A stretch of DNA of 9,487 nucleotides from Chthonomonadaceae bacterium. GTDB lineage: Bacteria > Armatimonadota > Chthonomonadetes > Chthonomonadales > Chthonomonadaceae. The first letter of the stretch is position 1, and each line of letters starts with the position of its first letter. Below, in pieces: positions 1-6,164 of the stretch. Where the stretch lies: contig JACMPS010000236.1 in assembly GCA_014377395.1 (NCBI GenBank), forward strand, positions 1 to 9,487, in the 5' to 3' direction. The notes under the pieces were generated by a model that saw only the letters and a list, made by a program, of their open reading frames with translations, made no database searches and was not told the origin of the DNA. The position numbers and the translations under genes are program-made.

Positions 1-671
1 GAGAGCGTATTGTTTCCTGCAATCAGAGGGAAGCGGATTGTTTCGGCAGTGACCTGAAGCGTCTCGAAGCCCAATGCCTCGACACTGCCCACAAGAGAGC
101 CAGGAACGTTCCCCACCCCAACCGGAAGCCCACTGAGCGTAAACTGTCCACTGGTGTTCGTCGTCGTGGAAGCTCCTGCTATCGTAACTTTTGCGTTGCC
201 CACACCCACGGTTCCCGTCGAAGTCACGGTGGTAACTTGCCCGGTGACATTCGCTGTGTAGCCGTCCGCCGACACATAAATCACGCCAAGATCATTCACT
301 TTGTTTGCCGTGACACTCACGGGGATGACACGCCCTAAGTTGGTCGTGCCGTCCTGTGCTACAATCGTGAGGGTTGTAATTGCTGGATCAACGTTCGAGA
401 GCGTAAAACTGCCGTCTGTCGTGGAAGCCGTTGCGGTGGTACGTCCGCTTGAGACCGTTGCGGCAGTTGCCGGAGTTGTCCCCACAGGCGAACCCGTGGA
501 GACAAGCAAAACTTTGCCTTTGATCGAGGTTCCTGTCGGGTTAGGATTGGGATTGGGATTACCGCCACTGCTTCCCCCGCCGCACCCGGTGAGCGCGAAA
601 GCGGAGACGCCGATAGCAAGGGTTGCAAGGGCGGCACGGGTCAATTGTCGTGTGTATTTAAGTAAGTTCAT
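1..671 (-). CDS. Lipoprotein with carboxypeptidase-regulatory-like repeats, C-terminus outside window
   Basis: The frame stays open from 671 to the window edge and gives 223 codons of a longer protein. I chose ATG at 669-671 over the in-frame ATG at 678-680 because AGGA lies 9 bases before it, whereas the upstream ATG directly abuts that AGGA. Residues 1-30 form a lipoprotein signal: Lys5, Arg8 and Arg12 precede a hydrophobic stretch ending in the lipobox ALTGC, with Cys30 as the expected lipidated residue. A Gly/Ser run and an NPNPNPNP linker (38-45) follow. Two beta-sandwich repeats come next, about 48-135 and 138-223. Each has the GKV/GQV opening and the 'TDGSFTLSNV' or 'TSGQFTLSGL' core typical of carboxypeptidase-regulatory-like domains. 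These are non-catalytic, so an envelope-anchored structural or binding role is inferred. The layout matches the lipoprotein at 4232-5899, so the two may be paralogues. The exact function is unknown. Confidence 0.85.
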   Translation of the reverse strand, partial: MNLLKYTRQLTRAALATLAIGVSAFALTGCGGGSSGGNPNPNPNPTGTSIKGKVLLVSTGSPVGTTPATAATVSSGRTTATASTTDGSFTLSNVDPAITTLTIVAQDGTTNLGRVIPVSVTANKVNDLGVIYVSADGYTANVTGQVTTVTSTGTVGVGNAKVTIAGASTTTNTSGQFTLSGLPVGVGNVPGSLVGSVEALGFETLQVTAETIRFPLIAGNNTL

Positions 672-699
672 CGCTTCCATTCCTGAGAAAACACGGATG

Positions 700-705
700 A
701 TTATA
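700..705 (-). promoter_or_regulatory. Putative -10 box for the 1-671 lipoprotein gene
   Basis: On the minus strand this is a perfect TATAAT, 28 bases before the ATG at 671. The hexamer about 17 bases upstream (TCTCGA) is a poor -35 match. A better TGGACT lies too far away, with a spacer of 22 bases, inside the neighbouring palindromic repeat. It is plausible as a promoter on the -10 box and position alone. Confidence 0.45.
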
Positions 706-727
706 AAGTTTGAGTCTGCATTTCGAG

Positions 728-779
728 AGTCCACGTAGGTGGACTTTGCGCTTTTGTAGCCGGGGAATAAATTCCCCGG
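728..779. repeat. Double-palindrome intergenic element
   Basis: Two hairpins stand next to each other. AGTCCAC (728-734) pairs with GTGGACT (739-745) around a GTAG loop. CCGGGGAA (760-767) pairs with TTCCCCGG (772-779) around TAAA, and a further A-T pair could form inside the loop. A 14-base spacer (746-759) separates them. From memory, this 'AGTCCAC...GTGGACTTTG...GTAGCC...palindrome' plan recurs between genes in many environmental bacterial genomes as a REP-like element; I cannot verify copy number here. It starts 15 bases past the stop of the 795-4031 gene, so the second hairpin could protect or end that transcript, but no T-run follows it. Confidence 0.7.
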
Positions 780-794
780 ACTTTCTGGATTCAG

Positions 795-3700
795 TTAGCG
801 AGTCAGCACAAGCGGCGTCACCTGTCGGGTTTGATCGCCTTCCGAAGAGCGAGCCGTCACTTCGATCAAATAGGTGCCTGATGGAACACTCACGCCCCGT
901 TCGTCGCGCACGTCCCACACCATTTGATTGATGCCCGTCGTTGCGGCACGTCCCCCGCCTAAGCGTCGAATGATTCGCCCGTTAGAGCGAATCACCACCG
1001 AAGTCTCGGCGACGGCGTTTAACTCAAAGCCAATCGTGACGCTGGAGACCGCTCGTCCCGGTAGGTTCGGTACATTCGCATTGATGTTTGTAATTCGCAA
1101 GCGCGAAGCGTTGCGCGGTTCCGAAACGATCTGGAAGCGTCGTGTCGTGGCAGTGCGAGAAGAGCGAAACGTCATGCCGCTTGAGTTGTTCATCACCTGC
1201 GAAAGATTGCTGTCGAGGTCGGTGATCGTCAGTCGGTTTCCGCGTGGCAAGGTGGAGAGTCCGCCCCATTTCAGGGTGTAAGTTATGTCGCTGGCGGGAG
1301 TATCGGCAACAATATTCCACACTGAGCGCGTTCCTGTTTTGCGGATGTCAGTGAGGAAGTCCCCGCCTCCATCCCAATCGGGATGCGGAAAACGAACCCG
1401 CAAATTCGCGCCGCGTGTGAGAGCAGGAGGCTCCGCCACATGAAGTGAGGGCGTAAACGTCTCCGAGCCTTTCGCCGACTGTCCGAGCGTCGCCACCGAG
1501 TTCTGACCGCTCTCATCGGAAAGGGTTAGCGCAAGACGCCAAGAGTTCGCTTCGATTGGAGGAACGGCGGCTTTGGTAGGATTCGTCAGTCGGGACTTCG
1601 CGGCACGAGTCACCGGGTTCGGGTTGGCATAGGAGACGTTCAAGCCTTCTGTCACCAGTACACGAAGCCAGTAACCCTTCCACGCTTCCAGAGTATTTGC
1701 AGGGAAAACAGGATCGAGGCCATTGCCCGTAATGTCCTGATAGCCGGTGCGTGGGGTGTACCCGATCACGCCAGCCGCGACCCACCCACGAGAAATCGCC
1801 TCGTTGAGCAGAACGACATCGCCACCAAGATACTGAAACTGAAGATCGGTGTTGACATTCAGGCTCTGCTCATAGGGCGTTGCGATCTGGTTCCAGCCAA
1901 ACAAAGTGGAGATTGTGACGTATTGCTCCGAGTCCGTGCGAGTTCCTCGAATGTTGGCGGCGGCAAGCGGACCGGCGAAACTTCCCCACAGCGAATAGCC
2001 CGGTTGATAGGAAGGCAGTTGCGGGTAGCGTTGGTACTTGTCCGGTGTCTGCAAATCCTGTCGGTATTGAGCCAGCAAGGTGGTGGTCGGGTTCAATCCG
2101 AGACTTTGCGCGAGGTCTTGCGGCAACGGTCTCACGGGAAGTGAGATCATCGAGGCACCCGCTGGAAAAGTGTGCGACAGAGAGACAACGGGGGCGGGAA
2201 CTGAAAGCACGAACAACGAGGACACGCCGAAAACGCCTGTTGTCAGGTTGTCGGGGCGCACGAAAACGTTGCGCTGAAAGGTTAGGGGGCCCCCGCTCGA
2301 AGGCGTGTAGACAATCTGGGTTCGACTAAAAGCGGTCGGGAGAGACGTCCCCGGTGCGCCGAAAGAGCCACGCAAGATCGGAGCGGTAATATCACCTGTT
2401 CCGCCCTCGAAACTCACGCGAACATTGCCGTCGTTCGCACCGATCACAACCCCGCTGAAATCGTTGACCACGCTTGTCGTACCTGTCGTTGTATCGGTTT
2501 GTTTCGCGGGGAAGTAGATACGCTGATACTCGTTGTTGAGCGGAACATCAATTGCAATGCGTTGCGTGTCCACACTGTCGAAAACAGGCGAAACCGAGCC
2601 AAATCCGTTTGTGACATTCAGTTCCTCATAGGAGGGCAGGAACAAGCGATTCGTGAAAGTGTTGTCCCAATAGACGACTTGCGAAAGACCGGAAAGATCG
2701 GTTTCATCGCCTTTGCCGTCCGCCGTCAACGTGGTTCGGTAATAAATTCCGAACAGTGCGGCTCCGGCGGCAAGTGCATTCGTGCCGGTTCCTGGAAAAG
2801 TCGGTTGAGCATAAACATAGATTTTCGGGCCCGGCGTTACGCTCGTGTCCAGCACATACTGCTTTTCGTACCACCGATCAAAGGGATCGAGTTCAACCGT
2901 CGAAACAGCCGCTTTTGCGAGGTTACGAAGTTGGGTCACGTCGTTGGCGGTGTTTGCATTAGAGGTGAAAGCACCGTAGTAGCCCGCCGTTCCAAGTCCA
3001 TCGGCTGAACCCGTGTTAAACAGTTTGAAGAAGTTTGGGTTTTCGATGTAACATTTCAGCCATGCCGTCGAAGACATCTGCAAACGCGGAATCAACATTC
3101 CCGACAAATTGGCAGCAATAAAAGGCTGATTCGTTTTGGTAGGTGGCGTGAAGGTGTTATTTGCAAGAGCGGGCTGATTGAGCAAATCATATGCGGGAGT
3201 GTAGTAAAAGCCGTTGGAAGGGTCTACGGTATTCCCATTTGGCAATTGATTCCGCAAGCCCTGCGCCGTTGCAACGGCAGCCGCCCGTGACATTCCGTAT
3301 TCGTAGGCGTCGTAGGCGATGCGTTGCTTTGCATGAAACGCTTGAGCAATCACCTGCGCCATTGCCAGAAACCGGGTTTCGTAAGCGCGGAAAGTCGGAA
3401 AGTAAATCTCGACATTGTTGCCGTTAATCACGAGGGTCGAGCCGAGAACTTCGCTCACCTTCCCTAAATTCGGGTCGAGGTTCCGCACAACGATGTTGCC
3501 GCTCCAACCGGGACGCCCGTAAACATTGTCTCGCAAGTAGGGATAGATCAGGTCAATCAAGCCCTGAATTTCGGCGGCGGCAGGAACGGTAAAGGCTCCG
3601 TCGCCTGTGGTCGCAACGGTAAACGTGAGTTGCGAGTCAGGAGCGCGGTGTCGTTCGCCATTATCGGGAACTTGCAATTTGCCGTTTTGTCTGGTGATCA

Positions 3701-4031
3701 CGACTTCCGACAAATCGAGTTGCTGATTGGGCTTGATTCGCTTTGTCCGCCGTAGAAATTCAATTTCACGAGTGAGGGAAGATCGTTCCGCATCGGCTTT
3801 CGCGGAAAGACGCGCCAATACGAGTTTTCGCACCTCATCGGTGTTTTTTGCGTCCCGCACATCAAGGATGTTGGCGGACTGAACCCCATTCGATACAGTG
3901 CGGAATTTCTGGTTGACGATGTTGCGATACGGGTTTTGTGCTTCGGTTTTCGCCGCACCCACAAGAAGTGCGAACGGTACAAGGCACAGAAGGAAAAGGC
4001 GACGGGAAGGTTTGATTGAGTTCGGGTTCAC
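795..4031 (-). CDS. Large secreted multidomain protein with inactive peptidase-like segment and FlgD-like Ig C-terminus
   Basis: The frame is open upstream to 4193, but that extension only translates intergenic repeats. I chose GTG at 4029-4031, preceded by AGGAGA with a 9-base gap and followed at once by a signal peptide: Arg10-Arg11, a hydrophobic core, and predicted cleavage after TEA at Ala31. This gives 1078 residues. A charged helical stretch lies at about 60-105. Residues 226-233 (QVIAQAFH), then AYDAYEYGM (239-247), sit where zinc peptidases have HExxH and a downstream Glu, but the ligands are absent apart from a possible Glu244. Beta-rich modules follow, including GWNQIATP (712-719) paired with AWKGYWLRV (783-791), and a SWRLAL module near 830. 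The last 100 residues, with VWDVRDERG (1038-1046) and PSGTY (1050-1054), resemble the FlgD-like Ig domain. That domain often ends secreted proteins and could act in surface attachment or sorting. No membrane anchor or catalytic site is seen, so a structural or binding role at the cell surface is inferred. Confidence 0.85.
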   Translation of the reverse strand: MNPNSIKPSRRLFLLCLVPFALLVGAAKTEAQNPYRNIVNQKFRTVSNGVQSANILDVRDAKNTDEVRKLVLARLSAKADAERSSLTREIEFLRRTKRIKPNQQLDLSEVVITRQNGKLQVPDNGERHRAPDSQLTFTVATTGDGAFTVPAAAEIQGLIDLIYPYLRDNVYGRPGWSGNIVVRNLDPNLGKVSEVLGSTLVINGNNVEIYFPTFRAYETRFLAMAQVIAQAFHAKQRIAYDAYEYGMSRAAAVATAQGLRNQLPNGNTVDPSNGFYYTPAYDLLNQPALANNTFTPPTKTNQPFIAANLSGMLIPRLQMSSTAWLKCYIENPNFFKLFNTGSADGLGTAGYYGAFTSNANTANDVTQLRNLAKAAVSTVELDPFDRWYEKQYVLDTSVTPGPKIYVYAQPTFPGTGTNALAAGAALFGIYYRTTLTADGKGDETDLSGLSQVVYWDNTFTNRLFLPSYEELNVTNGFGSVSPVFDSVDTQRIAIDVPLNNEYQRIYFPAKQTDTTTGTTSVVNDFSGVVIGANDGNVRVSFEGGTGDITAPILRGSFGAPGTSLPTAFSRTQIVYTPSSGGPLTFQRNVFVRPDNLTTGVFGVSSLFVLSVPAPVVSLSHTFPAGASMISLPVRPLPQDLAQSLGLNPTTTLLAQYRQDLQTPDKYQRYPQLPSYQPGYSLWGSFAGPLAAANIRGTRTDSEQYVTISTLFGWNQIATPYEQSLNVNTDLQFQYLGGDVVLLNEAISRGWVAAGVIGYTPRTGYQDITGNGLDPVFPANTLEAWKGYWLRVLVTEGLNVSYANPNPVTRAAKSRLTNPTKAAVPPIEANSWRLALTLSDESGQNSVATLGQSAKGSETFTPSLHVAEPPALTRGANLRVRFPHPDWDGGGDFLTDIRKTGTRSVWNIVADTPASDITYTLKWGGLSTLPRGNRLTITDLDSNLSQVMNNSSGMTFRSSRTATTRRFQIVSEPRNASRLRITNINANVPNLPGRAVSSVTIGFELNAVAETSVVIRSNGRIIRRLGGGRAATTGINQMVWDVRDERGVSVPSGTYLIEVTARSSEGDQTRQVTPLVLTR

Positions 4032-4040
4032 TGCCGGGTA

Positions 4041-4046
4041 TCTCCT
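4041..4046 (-). promoter_or_regulatory. Ribosome binding site that fixes the GTG start at 4031
   Basis: On the minus strand this reads AGGAGA, 9 bases before GTG at 4029-4031. It decides the start because no comparable site precedes the longer in-frame start at 4193, and a signal peptide begins right after this GTG. Confidence 0.8.
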
Positions 4047-4083
4047 GGTAAAAGGGAAAGTATTGAGTGCGAAAAAGTGTTGC

Positions 4084-4099
4084 GTGTTAAGTGTTGAGA
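4084..4099. repeat. Partial copy of the GTGTTAAGTGTTGAGA repeat
   Basis: These 16 bases are identical to 6031-6046, in one arm of the inverted repeat behind topA. The flanking AAAAAGTGTTGC partly echoes the rest of that arm. This is a solo half-element in the same orientation as the left arm there, about 50 bases before the start of the 795-4031 gene. Confidence 0.75.
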
Positions 4100-4120
4100 A
4101 AGAGATTGCCTCTGCTTTGA

Positions 4121-4180
4121 CTCCCTCCTCTCCCTCCTCGCTTGCGAGGGTACAAGGGAGAGGGGCTTGGGGGTGAGGGT
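4121..4180. repeat. Purine/pyrimidine-biased hairpin repeat
   Basis: CCTCTCCCT (4127-4135) pairs with AGGGAGAGG (4155-4163). An inner CCTCG (4136-4140) pairs with CGAGG (4145-4149) around CTTG, leaving a five-base bulge GTACA. The tail continues as GGCTTGGGGGTGAGGGT. From memory, 'CCCTCTCCC...GGGAGAGGG...TGGGGGTGAGGG' elements are common between genes in many unrelated bacteria. No T-run follows the hairpin on the minus strand, so it is not a standard terminator for the 4232-5899 gene. Confidence 0.7.
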
Positions 4181-4201
4181 AGGCTACGGACACTTCTAAT
4201 C

Positions 4202-4224
4202 CCTACTCCCTAACACCTACTCCC
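4202..4224. repeat. Short direct repeat CCTACTCCC
   Basis: CCTACTCCC occurs at 4202-4210 and again at 4216-4224, with related CCTACT starting at 4231 over the stop codon of the upstream gene. It abuts the hairpin repeat and helps to fill the gap 4032-4231, where I find no convincing promoter for the 795-4031 gene. Confidence 0.5.
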
Positions 4225-4231
4225 TTTCCTC

Positions 4232-5899
4232 CTACTGCACAATAAATGAATGAATGGGACTGACGGAGTAGGCACTGCCGAACTCGTCCTGTGCGATGAC
4301 CGCGTAATAATAGCGGCGACCACTCACAAGAGCAGGCGGGGTAGTTCCCGCCATCCCGTCAGTTTGTCCATAATTAAGCGAAATCACTCCGGTGTTGGCT
4401 CCGGCATTGCGCTGTCCTTTTGAGATCGGTCTTACTCCGTCTATGTCCGTATCCGACTGAAGATCAGGAAAAACGTCGTAAACGAGTACTTGGTAAGTAA
4501 AACCGCGCCCCACTGCATTCCAACTGAAGGTCGGAACGCTCGTTGTCGTGGCTCCCTCGGCAGGCGCGACGAGATTTAGTTTACCCAGAGGAATTGTGAC
4601 CAATGTGTTGTCGGCGGTTAGTTCGCCCTCGGTTCCATTTGCAGGGAAATTCACGGTATCGAGCCGCACAAGATTATAGTAGTAGCGCACTCCCACTTCA
4701 AGATCGGAGGCGGTGTCGGTGAACCGCTCTGCAAGTGGGTCTTGCACCGTCGCATAGTTGAAGAAATTATTATCTACCGCCACAGAGCGCAAAATTCGGT
4801 ATCCATACAGATTGTTGTACTCACGATATTGCCACGACAGCACGTTCTCGATCAGAAGGTCGGCGGCGGCACGAGAGCGCGACACGGTGCGGGTGAAGAC
4901 TTTGCTCTCGTTGCCTGTGTTCTTTTTGAGCAAACCTTTTTGTTGCAGAATCCAGTGACGTAATGCCTCGCTCCCCCTATTCTGCTGTGTTGAACTACTT
5001 GAAGCGCCTGAGTTTGCGGCACGAGTGGCTTCCGCAGGGAAGGTCAGCGAAATAATCTGAAAGGCATCGGGAGACGGAAGAATGGCGGAAGAGGACGGAC
5101 GCGAGAGGATGAAACTTTGCGTCGTTGTCTGCGCGGTTCTTACGGTAACGGCGTTCACGGCAGAGTTGGTGCGCCCCGGATATTGTGCCACCAATTTGTA
5201 GCGGGAACCAGGCGGCAATGTTGGAAAGCGATACGTGCCGTCGTTCGCGGTCACTTGAAGTGACGCCGAGAGGTTTGTAAAGGCAGGGTCTGTTCCCGCA
5301 GAGACGACTTGCGAAAGATAAACGCTGGCTCCGCTCAAGAGGTTTCCGTCACTGTTACGCACGGTTCCGGTGATCGCGCCCTGCTGACCTGTTGGAGAAA
5401 TAAAGAGTTGAATGTTGTTGGTGGTTGCGTTACCGCGTTGCACATCAGCGGAATTTTGTCCTGACCATGCCACACCGTTAATCGTCTTCGAGGCGTTTAT
5501 ATCTACAATCACGGAGGTCTCGCCGGAAGGCACGGTCACGCCGTCGATTCGGTAGGTTCCGAATTGCGTTGTTGTCGCGGAAAGTCCGTTAACAGAGACG
5601 GTTGCTCCGACAACAGGTGCGCCTTCGATGTCGGTGACACGTCCTGCAATCGCCGAAATGCCGGGTGTCGGGTTAGGATTGTCAGGGATTGGGGTCGTTG
5701 TTTTGGTGGAACCGCCTCCGCCGCAACCCGTCAAGCAGACAAGTGCAATGAGGGCGGCACCTGCCGTAAAACGACCTAGATGACTCAAGCGATTGAAAGA
5801 GGGTGCAACGTTGCACCGATGAAAGTATCGAGCGATAATGGGAATGATCCTCCTCCCGGACAGGGTAGGTAGAGTTTGTTTGCGCAGGGGGACGCGCAA
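4232..5899 (-). CDS. Lipoprotein with two carboxypeptidase-regulatory-like and two FN3-like domains
   Basis: The frame gives up to 555 residues; the start is uncertain. The coordinates use TTG at 5897-5899, which has no ribosome binding site. A strong GGAGGAGG at 5849-5856 lies inside this extension and suggests a later, non-ATG start (see its entry). The lipobox LTGC ends at Cys59 after a hydrophobic run (about 44-57) and is followed by GGGG and a Thr/Pro/Asn linker (65-79). Two carboxypeptidase-regulatory-like domains occupy about 81-165 (GRVTDIEGAPVVGATVSV, then FGTYRIDGV) and 174-265 (GTVRNSDGNLLSGASVYL, then DGTYRFPTLPPG). A low-complexity Ser/Ala stretch (about 294-305) and basic residues lead to two FN3-like sandwiches: about 350-438 (LSWQYREYNNLYGYRILRS ... 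YYYNLVRL) and 441-555 (FSW ... GRRYYYAVIAQDEFGSAYS). No catalytic motif is seen. It is probably an envelope-anchored structural or binding protein. The N-terminal plan matches the 1-671 lipoprotein. Confidence 0.85.
   Translation of the reverse strand: MRVPLRKQTLPTLSGRRIIPIIARYFHRCNVAPSFNRLSHLGRFTAGAALIALVCLTGCGGGGSTKTTTPIPDNPNPTPGISAIAGRVTDIEGAPVVGATVSVNGLSATTTQFGTYRIDGVTVPSGETSVIVDINASKTINGVAWSGQNSADVQRGNATTNNIQLFISPTGQQGAITGTVRNSDGNLLSGASVYLSQVVSAGTDPAFTNLSASLQVTANDGTYRFPTLPPGSRYKLVAQYPGRTNSAVNAVTVRTAQTTTQSFILSRPSSSAILPSPDAFQIISLTFPAEATRAANSGASSSSTQQNRGSEALRHWILQQKGLLKKNTGNESKVFTRTVSRSRAAADLLIENVLSWQYREYNNLYGYRILRSVAVDNNFFNYATVQDPLAERFTDTASDLEVGVRYYYNLVRLDTVNFPANGTEGELTADNTLVTIPLGKLNLVAPAEGATTTSVPTFSWNAVGRGFTYQVLVYDVFPDLQSDTDIDGVRPISKGQRNAGANTGVISLNYGQTDGMAGTTPPALVSGRRYYYAVIAQDEFGSAYSVSPIHSFIVQ
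5849..5856 (-). promoter_or_regulatory. Strong Shine-Dalgarno site inside the predicted lipoprotein N-terminus
   Basis: On the minus strand this is GGAGGAGG, the best ribosome binding site near this gene. No ATG, GTG or TTG lies at normal spacing after it. The in-frame codons are ATC, ATT, CCC, ATT, ATC; ATT at 5837-5839 stands at a 9-base spacing. Initiation there would shorten the protein by 20 residues and leave a long but usable lipoprotein signal. Confidence 0.5.
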
Positions 5900-5983
5900 A
5901 AAAGGGGGCTAGTTTCTCTCTACTATTAAGACGAGTACGCAACATTACAAGGTTCGTGACGCACTTTTCTTGTGAGTTGTCAA

Positions 5984-5989
5984 ATTATA
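5984..5989 (-). promoter_or_regulatory. Putative -10 box for the 4232-5899 lipoprotein gene
   Basis: On the minus strand this is a perfect TATAAT in the gap behind topA. At a 17-base spacer the -35 position reads TTTTAA, a weak match that overlaps the end of the tandem 10-mer. It suggests that the lipoprotein gene has its own promoter rather than relying on topA read-through. Confidence 0.5.
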
Positions 5990-5990
5990 C

Positions 5991-6010
5991 CTGGAATTAA
6001 CTGGAATTAA
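5991..6010. repeat. Tandem 10-mer CTGGAATTAA x2
   Basis: Two exact head-to-tail copies (5991-6000 and 6001-6010) lie between the putative -10 box and the inverted-repeat element, in the promoter spacer. This could be a slippage duplication or a paired operator half-site; nothing else supports regulation. Confidence 0.6.
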
Positions 6011-6014
6011 AAGG

Positions 6015-6159
6015 AAGTGTTAAGTAGTGAGTGTTAAGTGTTGAGATAAAAATTTTCTCCTCAATTTACGCTCCCACCCTCAAAATCCGGTGAGGGATGC
6101 CAATGCAAAAGCACGGGACACTCTCCTTCTCAACACTTAACACTCACTACTTGACACTT
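6015..6159. repeat. Inverted-repeat element with 32-bp arms behind topA
   Basis: The left arm 6015-6046 (AAGTGTTAAG ... GTGTTGAGA) is the reverse complement of the right arm 6128-6159 at 31 of 32 positions. The only difference pairs 6021 with 6153: G-U in plus-strand RNA, A-C in minus-strand RNA. The 81-base interior holds a smaller hairpin, CCCTCA...TGAGGG, at about 6077-6096. The element begins 5 bases after the topA stop codon. In topA mRNA it would form a long stem, followed past the left arm by CCTTTTAATT, a short T-run. It may therefore end the topA transcript or protect its 3' end. I see no flanking target duplication, so MITE status is unproven. Confidence 0.8.
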
Positions 6160-6164
6160 TCCCC

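Noticed and set aside
359..637. 92-codon minus-strand ORF overlapping the first lipoprotein
   Set aside because: The overlapping frame encodes a lipobox and two carboxypeptidase-regulatory-like repeats; this one is Pro/Arg-rich noise.
4127..4163. Hairpin considered as terminator of the 4232-5899 gene
   Set aside because: No T-run follows on the minus strand and it lies about 70 bases past the stop. It is kept as a repeat only.
4032..4193. 54-codon N-terminal extension of the large secreted protein
   Set aside because: It translates intergenic repeats, puts the signal peptide inside the protein and lacks a ribosome binding site. GTG at 4031 with AGGAGA is better.
5682..5945. ATG-started minus-strand ORF overlapping the lipoprotein N-terminus in another frame
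   Set aside because: It runs against the frame that encodes the signal peptide and lipobox, and has no ribosome binding site or domain.
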